The notes under the pieces: generated by a model | Database searches by the model: none | Seen by the model: only the letters and a program-made list of their open reading frames with translations | Told to the model about the DNA's origin: nothing | DNA from: CAXXHQ01 sp963665265 | Lineage (GTDB): Bacteria > Planctomycetota > Planctomycetia > Pirellulales > Thermoguttaceae | Direction of reading: 5' to 3' | Assembly (NCBI GenBank): GCA_963665265.2 | Contig: OY762224.2 | Location: forward strand, 2,852,001-2,916,000 | Length of the DNA stretch: 64,000 bases | Position numbers and translations under genes: made by a program | Shown: one piece after another, positions 43,620 to 52,913 of the stretch | Layout of the letters: each line of letters begins with the position of its first letter | Numbering within the stretch: the stretch's first letter is position 1

Positions 43620-45248
43620 TTACTTCGCGTTTCGGCGTCGAACGACGAAGGCCGCCGCGCCGAGACCGATGAGCGTTAAGCAAACGGCGGGCTCGGGAAC
43701 CGCCGCGATGGTTCCGGTCAAGGTGACGGTCATTGGCGAATATGTTTGCGCTCCGGCGATGTTCTCATCGGAACAAACGAGCGAATAGGTCGCCGTGAAC
43801 GTGCCGGCGGTTGCGGTGTCGCAATAGACCGAGAATTCTTTGGAGCTGCCGGCCGCTAGATTCGAGAACGTCGCCAGCGTGCTGGAGAAGACGCTCGAAT
43901 TGCCGGTGAGGCTGAACGAATCCAAATCGAGGGCGGCGGTGTAGCTTGCGGTTTGCTCTTGATTGAAAACGTCTAGGGCCAAGGCGTGCTTGCCGCTATT
44001 CATCGCAAGCGTGCCGAAGTTCAAGGTCACGGCCGTCTTCTTCGTCGAGCCGGCGAACGAAGCCGAGGCATGATCGACGACGTCGGAGTAAACGGTGACG
44101 ACGTCGTTGGCGTCGTTGGCGCCTTTGCCCGCTCCGCCTTCGGTCGTAATGTCGAGGTTGTCGACGGTAATTGCGCCTGACTTTCGTCCGGCCGTCGTCG
44201 TCGACGAGTTAAGGCTTAGATTGACCGATTTCGATAAAACGGTCGAAGCGGCCGAGCTCAAGGCGAAGGCGTTGTAGCTTCCCGAGACGGTCGAAACGGC
44301 CGCGCCGGAGGCGGTCACCGAATAATAGGTTCCGGCCGTGCCCGTTTTATTCAAGGTGACGGATTGCGTGCCGATGGACGAGCCGACGATCACTCGACCA
44401 AGATTAACCGAGGTCGAACTTGCCGTGATTTGCGAATCATTCTGCTGATTGACGAAGACCGACCAAACGTACTCGGGATGATCGATGTAGGCGTTGCGAT
44501 TTCCTTGATAGTAGGTCGGGTTGAGCGTCGAAGAATAAATCGCTTGATTACGATAGCGTTCAAACGTGTCGGGGGTATCGGTATAGTGCCATTTCAGCAA
44601 CGACTGTAGATCGCCCATTTGATACGTGCTGGGCGAGCCGTTCACAAGCGTCAGGTTATTGTAGCTGCTCCAGCGAGTGGCTGCGTAAAACATTCCCCGG
44701 GCGATGTCGCCGGCGTCGGCGTCGCCGGGATACCAATAGCCGCTAGTCTTGTATCCGTAGGTTCCTGAGCTAGTCGTCGTTCCGTACGGACTGTTGCTGC
44801 GGGACGAATTGATGTTGTCGTCGCAAGGACGCAGCATGAATAAATCGCTGGCGACGCCTTTATAACTATTCGAGGGCGTATCGATGCCGAGCAGCGAGCA
44901 AGGCCAGGTATGTTCGCGGTTGAACGTCGATCCTCCGTCCCATGTGCTGCTAACGGAAGCGCGGTTGTAAATGAGAAGGATGTTGCTCGAATTGTTGGGG
45001 TCTTTGTCGGTAACGGCGAAGGCGTAACGGGAGTCGCCGTAACTGCGAGCGACGAAGCCGGTCGTCATAATAGTCGTAAGCTGGGCTTTCAGCGCGGAGC
45101 CGGTCAGCCCGATCGCGGAATCGTAATAGCCGGTCGGCGCGACGTAATCAGCATCAGTGGCGCGGGCCGCGCGGCTCGTTATGACGCATGCGGCAATCAT
45201 CAATCCGAGAATAATCGCCGTTTTTAGGAGAACTAAAGTTTTACGCAT
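43620..45248 (-). CDS. Exported endonuclease I-family nuclease with PEP-CTERM sorting signal
   Basis: 542 residues from ATG 45248, preceded by TAGGTG; a start three codons earlier is possible. Signal peptide MRKTLVLLKTAIILGLMIAA. The EndoI (NucM/EndA) domain spans about 35-270, with the catalytic-type histidine H113 in STFNREHTWPCSLLG and the metal-site region SDLFMLRPCDDNINSSRSN. It continues with beta-rich repeats (about 275-510), and ends with VPEPAVCLTLIGLGAAAFVVRRRNAK: the VPEP motif, a hydrophobic helix and a basic tail, that is, a PEP-CTERM signal recognised by exosortase. Predicted role: non-specific DNA/RNA degradation at the cell surface or outside the cell. The C-terminal sorting of an EndoI is uncommon in my experience. 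Confidence 0.9.
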   Translation of the reverse strand: MRKTLVLLKTAIILGLMIAACVITSRAARATDADYVAPTGYYDSAIGLTGSALKAQLTTIMTTGFVARSYGDSRYAFAVTDKDPNNSSNILLIYNRASVSSTWDGGSTFNREHTWPCSLLGIDTPSNSYKGVASDLFMLRPCDDNINSSRSNSPYGTTTSSGTYGYKTSGYWYPGDADAGDIARGMFYAATRWSSYNNLTLVNGSPSTYQMGDLQSLLKWHYTDTPDTFERYRNQAIYSSTLNPTYYQGNRNAYIDHPEYVWSVFVNQQNDSQITASSTSVNLGRVIVGSSIGTQSVTLNKTGTAGTYYSVTASGAAVSTVSGSYNAFALSSAASTVLSKSVNLSLNSSTTTAGRKSGAITVDNLDITTEGGAGKGANDANDVVTVYSDVVDHASASFAGSTKKTAVTLNFGTLAMNSGKHALALDVFNQEQTASYTAALDLDSFSLTGNSSVFSSTLATFSNLAAGSSKEFSVYCDTATAGTFTATYSLVCSDENIAGAQTYSPMTVTLTGTIAAVPEPAVCLTLIGLGAAAFVVRRRNAK

Positions 45249-45378
45249 GAAAAACACCTAGATGATCGGAAAGTCAAATGATTCGTATGATTCGTAACGC
45301 AATCGCGCCCGGAGTCGCGATTGACTCGCTTCTCCGGGCCGATTGCTTGGGTGATTCGCTCAAATAGCGGGGAGTGAC

Positions 45379-46110
45379 TTACTTCGCGCGACGAACGGCG
45401 GGAATCAAGCAGAGCCCGGCCAACGCCAAGACGATGCAAACCGAAGGCTCCGGCACGGCGGAGGTCGTACCGTTGACGGTGAAGTCAGCGGCGGTCGTTT
45501 TGCTCGGGTCGTTGAGGTACCAAGTGCCGCTCGCGCCCGAGCCACCCCAACTGGCGATACGGAAGGTAACGGTCGATCCGGCGGCGACGTGCTGGAGGGC
45601 GGAAATGCCGGAGAGATCAACGGCCGCCATCGTGTTGCCGGCGCTCGTGGTCACCGCGCCGTAGGAGAACGACGTGCCGATGTCGGTGAAATCGACGCCG
45701 TTCAAGCTGTATTGCCACAGACCGGTGTTCGGTCCTGTGCCGGAATGGCGAATGTTGTACGCGGAGAAGCCGGAGATGGCCAACTCATAACCGCTGTTGG
45801 CGGTTACGGAGAACGTGGCGTAGTCGTTGCCGGCGATGGCCGCCGACGCAGAGGCGTTTTGGAAGTCGTGACCTCCCCAAGCGTACGAAGCTCCGGTGGC
45901 CGTGGTCGCGATGCCCGAGCCGCGGGTGAGTCCGCCGACGGTAACGTTGGCGTCCGTCGACGCGGCAGCCATAGGGGACGGTCCGAAGTAACCGACGGCT
46001 CCGGCGATTCCCGAGAAGTCCCAAGCCGCGATTGCTCCGGCGTTGGCGGAAGAAATAGCGGACGCGACGATTAGTGCGCTAGCGAACAAATGGAAGGCGA
46101 TTTTTTTCAT
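45379..46110 (-). CDS. Small exported PEP-CTERM protein
   Basis: 243 residues. Signal peptide MKKIAFHLFASALIVASAIS; ribosome site AGGA about 11 bases before ATG 46110. The body is Gly/Ala/Ser/Thr-rich and beta-strand-like (ISGFSAYNIRHSGTGPNTG, WQYSLNGVDFTDIGTSFSY), of a type common among planctomycete PEP-CTERM proteins. The C-terminus VPEPSVCIVLALAGLCLIPAVRRAK is a clear exosortase signal. Function unknown; probably a surface or extracellular matrix protein. It lies 130 bases ahead of the endonuclease gene on the same strand. Confidence 0.85.
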   Translation of the reverse strand: MKKIAFHLFASALIVASAISSANAGAIAAWDFSGIAGAVGYFGPSPMAAASTDANVTVGGLTRGSGIATTATGASYAWGGHDFQNASASAAIAGNDYATFSVTANSGYELAISGFSAYNIRHSGTGPNTGLWQYSLNGVDFTDIGTSFSYGAVTTSAGNTMAAVDLSGISALQHVAAGSTVTFRIASWGGSGASGTWYLNDPSKTTAADFTVNGTTSAVPEPSVCIVLALAGLCLIPAVRRAK

Positions 46111-46690
46111 GATTTTCTGTTCCTAAGAAGGTGATAACCAAATTTTTTTGCGAGAAATAAAGACGTTTGGCGTTACCCCAAAGCGAAAACGCATTGAGCT
46201 TGCCGTTGAGATGTCGCCGATGCGACGATCATGGGGGCGGGGATGGCGATACAACCGCGCGGCGAATTCCTGCGATGGTTTTCGTTGTGCGATTGTCGCA
46301 TCAGAGCCGGCAAAATAGAAAACGTCGAACCGCTTAATGGTTTGTCACGACGTTCGGTTGCCGGTTTCTCGCTGCCTCTTTGGATGGACGTATCTTGTTG
46401 CGTGAAGACGACGCGGAAGGAACGCTTTCCTCCCTCATCAAGTTCTTCGCATTCTGACCGAGGCGTGTCAGGGTTTTGCGAAGAGTTTGTGAAGAGTACG
46501 TTAAGTTCCGGCAAGAATCTTTTGTTGGGAATGCCGTCGCGGCGGGGGCGGCTGCGACGGCGAAAAGAATAAACAGAGTCGTTTTTTGGCGTTCATGCGG
46601 GGTCGCGTAGCGCGTAACTATCGATTGAGCCGGTTTTTACGGAGAATGGCCCCCCATCGATTTTTCGAGCGTTTTTGCTAACATAATTTC
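46111..46690. other. Intergenic region between divergent PEP-CTERM gene and mutS
   Basis: About 580 bases without a supported gene. Frames on both strands (for example plus 46231-46572) lack family-like content. Promoters for both neighbours are presumed here; none is convincing by eye. Confidence 0.45.
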
Positions 46691-49309
46691 ATGAACGCGA
46701 CGCAAATAACCCCAATGATGAAACAGTATTTGGAAGCGAAACAAGCGTGCCCCGACGCGCTGCTCTTGTTTCGCATGGGCGATTTCTATGAGATGTTCCA
46801 CGACGACGCGAAAACCGTCGCTCGCGTATTGAACCTCGCTCTAACGAGTCGCGAAAAAGGGGAAAACGCCACGCCGATGGCCGGCTTTCCTTTTCATCAA
46901 CTGGAAAGTTATCTAGGAAAACTGATTGCCGCCGGCTACCGCGTGGCCGTGTGCGAACAGGTCGAAGACCCGAAGAAAGCCAAAGGGCTCGTTCGTCGCG
47001 AAGTGACGCGGATCGTTTCGCCGGGCACGGTCGTTGACGACGCTCTTTTGGACCCTCGCGAAAATAACTTTTTGGCCGCGATCGCGCCGGGCGCGACGGT
47101 CGGGCTGGCTTGGGTCGAGCTTTCCACCGGTCGCTTCGTCGCCGCGAGTTTTCCCGCCCCGCAAATCGTCGATCAATTAGCGCGCATCGCCCCGGCCGAA
47201 TGCCTTCTCTCCGAAGAGGGCGATTCGTTGCCCAGCCACTTAGCAGAACGGATGATGGCAACGCGACGTCCGGCTTGGGCGTTCGCTCTCAATGCGGCGC
47301 GCGACTCTTTGCAAAAGCATTTCGGCGTTAGCGGACTCGACGGGCTTGGCTTCACCGATTCGGCCGAAGACGCTCAGGCTCTCCGCGCCGCCGGCGCCGT
47401 TCTCGATTACCTTAAAGAAACGCAAAAAAGCTCGCTCGAACATATCGATCGGCTCATTCCCTACCGTGCGGCAGGCACGTTGGAAATCGACGAAGCGTCG
47501 CGACGCAGTTTGGAGTTGACGCGAACCATCCGCGACTCCAAACGCGAAGGATCGCTCTTGGCCGTTCTCGATCGCACCGTTACGGCGATGGGCTCGCGTT
47601 TGCTGGCCGAATGGTTGGCCAACCCGCTTACCGACGTGACGGCCATTTGCGTCCGCCAAGAGGCCGTCGGCGAATTGCGCTCGAACGAAGCCCGTTGCGA
47701 ACGGCTGCAAGAAATGCTCCGGCGAGTTTACGACGTCGAGCGACTTCTGGCCCGAGTCACCACGGGTCGCGCGGGACCTCGCGATTTGAATTTCCTCGGG
47801 CGCACGCTGCAAATTCTGCCTGAAATTAAAAATGAGTTGGCCGACTCGCAATGCGAATTGCTCAAGGAGTTGAACGCGACGATCGACGTTTGCGCCGACG
47901 TATGCGCTGAGTTGTCGGCCGCGCTGGCCGATGACTGCCCTTTGCTTGCCCGCGACGGCGGATTCATTCGCGACGGCTATGATACTGAGTTGGACGCGCT
48001 TCGCGAACTGGCTAAAGGAGGTAAACAATGGATCGCCGAATACCAAGCTAAAGAGATCGAGCGGACCGGCATTTCAACGCTGAAAGTCGGTTTCAATTCG
48101 GTTTTCGGCTATTACATTGAAATCACGCACGCCAACCGCGACAAAATTCCCGCCGAATACATTCGCAAACAGACGATCAAAAACGCCGAGCGTTACATTA
48201 CGCCCGAGTTGAAGCAGTACGAGGAAAAAGTTCTCACGGCCGACGAACGCTCGAAGGAGTTGGAGTTTGATCTGTTCCTGAAATTGCGCGACGCGACGGC
48301 CGCCCATCGCAAACGGATGCAGACCTCGGCCGGCGCTCTTTCGCGGTTGGACGTTTTGGTCGGTTTGGCCGACTTGGCCCGCTATAGAAACTACTGTCGC
48401 CCCGAAGTCGTCGAAGAGCCGGTTTTGAACGTGATCGACGGCCGCCATCCGGTTTTGGATATTCTCGAGCCGGACGGAACGTTCGTGCCGAACGACGCAA
48501 AGATGGGCGCCGAGGACGGAAACATTTTGCTTATCACCGGACCGAATATGGCCGGTAAAAGCACTTACATTCGCCAGACCGCTTTGTTGACGATCATGGC
48601 CCAAATTGGGAGCTATTTGCCCGCCAAATCGGCTGTGGTCGGAGTGGCCGATCGCATCTTCGCCCGAGTCGGCGCCAGCGACGAACTCTCTCGCGGTCAA
48701 AGCACGTTCATGGTCGAGATGACCGAGTCGGCCCGCATATTGAACACCGCCACGCCGCGCAGCCTCGTCATTCTGGACGAGATCGGGCGCGGCACGAGCA
48801 CCTACGACGGCATTTCGTTAGCCTGGGCAGTCGTCGAGTATCTTCACGATCGAGTCGGCTGCCGCACGATGTTCGCCACGCATTACCACGAGCTTACCGA
48901 CTTAGAAAAGTCGATGCCGGGCATAAAGAACTACAACGTGGCGGTGCGCGAATGGCAAGACGAAGTCATTTTCTTGCACAAGATCATCGAAGGGGCGGCC
49001 GACAAAAGTTACGGCATTCACGTCGCCCGATTGGCCGGCGTGCCTCGCGAAGTCATTTCGCGGAGCAAGGAAATCCTTGCACAGTTGGAAGAGGAGCATC
49101 TCGACGGGGAAGGTCGTGCGAAGATCGCTCGGCCTCATATCTCGATTACGAAGAAGGCGCATGTGCAGATGACGCTTTTCGAGGCGCCGGAACACCCGGT
49201 CGTCGAAGAAATTCGTCGTGCTGATCTGAATAACCTCACCCCGCTCGCCGCTTTGCAACTTATCGAACAATGGCAGCGAACCGTCGTGGAAGAAAAGAAG
49301 CGGAAATAA
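46691..49309 (+). CDS. mutS: DNA mismatch repair protein MutS
   Basis: Recognises mispairs and small loops and starts mismatch repair with MutL. 872 residues, full length. The N-terminal mismatch-recognition domain starts TPMMKQYLEAKQACPDALLL and carries the wedge motif FRMGDFYEMFHDDA, with Phe and Glu in the GDFYEMF context. Connector, lever and clamp domains follow, then the ATPase: Walker A GPNMAGKSTYIRQ (about residue 617), Walker B LDEIGRGTSTYDG and the TFMVEMTE signature. The C-terminus has the helix-turn-helix dimerisation region (LAALQLIEQWQ). No mutL is adjacent. It sits between two groups of PEP-CTERM genes. Confidence 0.98.
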   Translation: MNATQITPMMKQYLEAKQACPDALLLFRMGDFYEMFHDDAKTVARVLNLALTSREKGENATPMAGFPFHQLESYLGKLIAAGYRVAVCEQVEDPKKAKGLVRREVTRIVSPGTVVDDALLDPRENNFLAAIAPGATVGLAWVELSTGRFVAASFPAPQIVDQLARIAPAECLLSEEGDSLPSHLAERMMATRRPAWAFALNAARDSLQKHFGVSGLDGLGFTDSAEDAQALRAAGAVLDYLKETQKSSLEHIDRLIPYRAAGTLEIDEASRRSLELTRTIRDSKREGSLLAVLDRTVTAMGSRLLAEWLANPLTDVTAICVRQEAVGELRSNEARCERLQEMLRRVYDVERLLARVTTGRAGPRDLNFLGRTLQILPEIKNELADSQCELLKELNATIDVCADVCAELSAALADDCPLLARDGGFIRDGYDTELDALRELAKGGKQWIAEYQAKEIERTGISTLKVGFNSVFGYYIEITHANRDKIPAEYIRKQTIKNAERYITPELKQYEEKVLTADERSKELEFDLFLKLRDATAAHRKRMQTSAGALSRLDVLVGLADLARYRNYCRPEVVEEPVLNVIDGRHPVLDILEPDGTFVPNDAKMGAEDGNILLITGPNMAGKSTYIRQTALLTIMAQIGSYLPAKSAVVGVADRIFARVGASDELSRGQSTFMVEMTESARILNTATPRSLVILDEIGRGTSTYDGISLAWAVVEYLHDRVGCRTMFATHYHELTDLEKSMPGIKNYNVAVREWQDEVIFLHKIIEGAADKSYGIHVARLAGVPREVISRSKEILAQLEEEHLDGEGRAKIARPHISITKKAHVQMTLFEAPEHPVVEEIRRADLNNLTPLAALQLIEQWQRTVVEEKKRK

Positions 49310-49313
49310 AAGT

Positions 49314-49334
49314 AGGGCATAGGGCATAGGGCAT
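49314..49334 (+). repeat. Three tandem copies of a heptamer
   Basis: AGGGCAT three times in a row, plus a partial fourth AGGG, starting 4 bases after the mutS stop. The rest of the 283-base gap to the next gene shows no gene. Confidence 0.85.
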
Positions 49335-49592
49335 AGGGACTGGGGGGGAACGCTTGGGCGGGTCGAAGCGGCTGTAATCGCCGATTTTTGTTAGCTTTTG
49401 GCGTTTAAAAGGGTTTTTTAGCTGCCGTCGATTGATTTGCCCTCTCCGATCGGGGATAATAGACGCCGGCGGCGGGGGCCTCTTGGGGATTCCGCTCGGC
49501 TCGCGGTTCGCGCTATTTCATTGCGGCGGGACAGCTTCTCGCAATAACGATTGAAGTCACAATATACACAACAGGTTCGCCAGGGATTTTTC

Positions 49593-52500
49593 ATGCTCTG
49601 CAATCATCGCCTTGCGCCTCGATTCTTCGTTCTCACGCTTGCGCTCTGCTTCTTCGGCGTTCAATCCGCCTCGGCCGCCATTTATCAATGGGAATACGAC
49701 TCTGCGGGAAACGTCGTGCAAAGCTCCACGCTCTGCGTGGATGGAGCGAACGCAAACGCTAGGCTAAATGCGAATTTAGCCGGACTAAACTTAACGCAGG
49801 CCTATTTAAAAGGCAAGCAGCTTGGTAAGGCAAATTTGTCGAATGCAATTTTCGTGGGGGCGAATTTTAATGGCGCGACGCTAACCAGCGCTACCCTAAC
49901 GAATGCCGATTTGAGTGACGCTATTATCGCCTCCGCTAGTTTCAGCTTCGCCAACATTACGGCAGATCAACTATATTCGACAAAAAGTTACAAAGACAAA
50001 ATCCTTACTGGTGTCAGTTTCTTGCATGACGATCTATCCGGATGGAATTTCGCAGGACAAGACTTGACGGGGGCGTCTTTCTCCTCCGCTGACCTCACTA
50101 ACGCTGACCTATCCAATGCGAATCTTTCCAGGGTTACGTTTTTGGGAGCCAATTTAAACAACGCTGTCATTTCCGGCGCAAACTTTTCCCAGACTGATTT
50201 AACGTCATCTCAACTCTACAGCACAGCCAGTTATAAAAATAAAGATTTGCGAGGCGTAAGTCTAAACAAAATCGATACAACTGGCTGGAGCTTTGCAGGT
50301 CAAAATCTTGACAAGGCAATTTTTGGCGGCAATTCGTTGACAAACGTAATTTTTACGGATGCTCTTGTCACAGATGCGGTACTTGGTAACATCGATGCTC
50401 CTCAAGTGTTAAGCACGGCGAGTTATAAGAGCAAGGATATGCATGGTATATCGGTAAGCAATAGTAATTTTGCCGGTCTAAATTTCTCCGAGCGAAATCT
50501 CAGTCATGCAAGTTTCGTTCGAGCAAATCTTAGCGGCGCTGATTTTACATCGGCGAATCTTTCTGAAGCAAACTTTTATGCGTATGCCTATGACTATGCC
50601 TCCAATTTGACGGATGCTGTTTTTACTAATGCGACGATTGCGGGCGCCTCGTTTTTCGGCAATCTAACTTTGACGCAATTATGTAGCACGATGGACTATA
50701 AAAACAAGGATCTGCATGGAATCGGACTGCGTAACTGCGATTTATCAGACGGAGATTTCGCTTCCCAAGATATTAGCGGAGCTGTTCTCGCTTCCGTAAA
50801 ACTAGTTAACGCAAGCCTGGAATACGCGAACCTAAGCGGCGCGAATCTTGAAGGTTCCGTTTCGACGAACGCTAATTTGACCGGAGCGAATCTAGCTAAT
50901 GCGGATTTTGTTTTAGCAGACGTCGCGGACGCCAATTTTTTTGATGCAATCATAACTGGAGCAAATTTCTCGCACAGTAATTTCTGCGCTTCGCAGCTTT
51001 ACTCTACTAAAAATTTCAAGAGCAAGGATTTACGAAATCTCTCTTTTGCCGCCAACAATCTTTCCGGTTGGAACTTCTCAGGGCAGAATTTAAGTGGAGG
51101 CAATATGTATTCCGCTATTTTGACAAACGCAATTCTTGTTCAAGCGAATCTTGCTGACGCCACGTTATGTTATGCCGACCTAACAGGAGCCGATCTGACG
51201 GAGGCGAACGTGACCGGCGTCGATTTTACGGGTTGCGGTTTGACGCAATCGCAATTGTATACTACGGCGAATTACAAAAATAAAAGTCTAACGGGCATAA
51301 GTTTCGTTGGATGGTATTTTACCGGCGTCAACCTTTCCGGGCAGAACCTAACGGATTCGAAGTTTGTTAATTCGACTCTTTCTGGCGCCGAATTGACCGA
51401 TGCGAATATCTCCGGAGCCGATTTTGGAGTTTGCGATCTGAGCGAGGAGCAATTGGGGAGTACGGCAAGTTACAAAAGTAAAGACCTTCGCGGAGTTCAG
51501 TTGTGGTCCTTGGACTTGACGAATTGGAATTTTTCGGGGCAATGTCTTTGGAATGCAAATTTTTACGGATCAACGCTAACCTACGCCGATTTGCGGGGAG
51601 CAGATTTACGAGGAGTCACGAATCTTTCCTCGACGGAGTTTGCTGCGGCCCTTACGACTAACGCGATTGGCACGGCTGGCGTTATAAAAGGCCTGTGCCT
51701 GACGAACGATGCGTCCATTGTCGTGCGAAACTATTCACCTGCTGTTTCAAAATGGCAGTGGAGTTCACCGATTTCCTCCATCTCCGTTCACGTAACAAAT
51801 GGTATGACGATGGACGAATCAGGAACTCTGAAACTCGTTTTTGACGGCGCCGCTTGGAACTCCACGATCTCCTTTGACTCGGGCATCGCCGTATCCTTGG
51901 GCGGTACGTTGAGCCTGGCTTTCGCCTCGAAGACGGACGCCTTGAGCGACATTGGAAAAACATACAAGGCCTTCGACTGGACCGGCGTTACGCCGACCGG
52001 GACGTTCGCCGTGTCGAGCGATGCGGTTTGGGATACGTCGAAACTCTATTCGACCGGCCAAGTGACGTTGACCTACGCATCGGGCATTTCCGACACGCAA
52101 TGGACCGGCGCCAAGAGCAATATGTGGAGCGATGCCGGGAACTGGACGAACGGGGCGCCGACGACTGATGCGATCATCGAATTCAACTCAACGTCGCCGA
52201 CTCGCCAACCGATAGTGCAAAACGTCGCCAGTCCGCTGAGCTTGAAAGGTCTGATGTTCGCCCCTAACGCCGGATCGCATGTTCTTAGCGGCCCGGCCTT
52301 GAAATTGGAAGGCGATGCGCCGAGCATCGTCAACGCTTCATCGAACGATCAATATGTCGGCAACGACGTTTCTATTTCGGGCACGGCTAACGTCATCGTC
52401 GCGGGCGTCGGCCAATTAGTCCTTGGCGGCGAAATCTCCGGCGATGGCCGACTGACGAAAAAAGGGACCGGCACGCTCGTTTTAGAAAACACGGCCTTAC

Positions 52501-52820
52501 ATGCCGGCGGAACGGTCGTCGAAGAAGGCGTATTAGCGCTGGACGCGACCGGTCAGGTGTCTGGCCCGGTGGAGAACGCGGCGACGCTTGAAGTCCTCGG
52601 CGGAAGCCATACGATTGGCGCGATTACCGGCTCCGGTACGACCGTCGTCCGCGGCGACTCGGTCATCGTCGTCGGCACATTGGTGCAAGATACGCTCATC
52701 CTCGGCGGCGATGGTTCGGCTGCGGCCGCTTCGCCTGCGGCCGTTCCCGAGCCTGCGACGCTGCTGACGCTCGCCTTGTTCGGCGTTTACGCGGCCTTTA
52801 TTGCGAAAAGAAGACGCTAA
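49593..52820 (+). CDS. Large pentapeptide-repeat protein with autotransporter-type repeat and PEP-CTERM signal
   Basis: 1075 residues from ATG 49593 (signal peptide begins MLCNHRLAPRFFVLTLALCF, cleavage near SASA); an upstream ATG at 49551 gives no better start. After a short shared motif (AIYQWEYDS) comes a long pentapeptide-repeat region (about 45-690; A(D/N)LXX units), arranged in seven larger modules that each begin like LYSTASYKNKDLRGVS and run to GWNFAGQNL. Then a beta-rich region with VTLTYASGIS and WTGAKSNMWSDAGNWTNGA, an autotransporter-associated beta-strand repeat (GTGTLVLENTALHAGGTVVE), and the exosortase signal VPEPATLLTLALFGVYAAFI with a basic tail. Predicted surface beta-helix protein; partner unknown. 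The repeat half is visibly AT-richer than the C-terminal half. Confidence 0.88.
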   Translation: MLCNHRLAPRFFVLTLALCFFGVQSASAAIYQWEYDSAGNVVQSSTLCVDGANANARLNANLAGLNLTQAYLKGKQLGKANLSNAIFVGANFNGATLTSATLTNADLSDAIIASASFSFANITADQLYSTKSYKDKILTGVSFLHDDLSGWNFAGQDLTGASFSSADLTNADLSNANLSRVTFLGANLNNAVISGANFSQTDLTSSQLYSTASYKNKDLRGVSLNKIDTTGWSFAGQNLDKAIFGGNSLTNVIFTDALVTDAVLGNIDAPQVLSTASYKSKDMHGISVSNSNFAGLNFSERNLSHASFVRANLSGADFTSANLSEANFYAYAYDYASNLTDAVFTNATIAGASFFGNLTLTQLCSTMDYKNKDLHGIGLRNCDLSDGDFASQDISGAVLASVKLVNASLEYANLSGANLEGSVSTNANLTGANLANADFVLADVADANFFDAIITGANFSHSNFCASQLYSTKNFKSKDLRNLSFAANNLSGWNFSGQNLSGGNMYSAILTNAILVQANLADATLCYADLTGADLTEANVTGVDFTGCGLTQSQLYTTANYKNKSLTGISFVGWYFTGVNLSGQNLTDSKFVNSTLSGAELTDANISGADFGVCDLSEEQLGSTASYKSKDLRGVQLWSLDLTNWNFSGQCLWNANFYGSTLTYADLRGADLRGVTNLSSTEFAAALTTNAIGTAGVIKGLCLTNDASIVVRNYSPAVSKWQWSSPISSISVHVTNGMTMDESGTLKLVFDGAAWNSTISFDSGIAVSLGGTLSLAFASKTDALSDIGKTYKAFDWTGVTPTGTFAVSSDAVWDTSKLYSTGQVTLTYASGISDTQWTGAKSNMWSDAGNWTNGAPTTDAIIEFNSTSPTRQPIVQNVASPLSLKGLMFAPNAGSHVLSGPALKLEGDAPSIVNASSNDQYVGNDVSISGTANVIVAGVGQLVLGGEISGDGRLTKKGTGTLVLENTALHAGGTVVEEGVLALDATGQVSGPVENAATLEVLGGSHTIGAITGSGTTVVRGDSVIVVGTLVQDTLILGGDGSAAAASPAAVPEPATLLTLALFGVYAAFIAKRRR

Positions 52821-52913
52821 AGCAGCTTGCGTCAAGCGGCCGCAACGGCGAATAATTGACGTCCTTGGAGAATTGTAAATTTACTGTTTTAAATTTCCTT
52901 GGGGGGAATTTTC
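52821..52913 (+). repeat. 93-bp intergenic direct repeat, copy 1
   Basis: Spacer between the first and second pentapeptide genes. By eye it differs from copy 2 (55329-55421) at only 3 positions. It contains a small hairpin (GCTTG-CGT-CAAGC), a TTGACG box that could be a -35 element, an AT-rich tract, and the strong ribosome site GGGGGGAA before the next ATG. Confidence 0.9.

Noticed and set aside
42637..43683. Minus-strand frame of about 348 codons opposite the PP2C gene
   Set aside because: It is antisense to confirmed phosphatase motifs and overlaps the terminator hairpin; no domain content.
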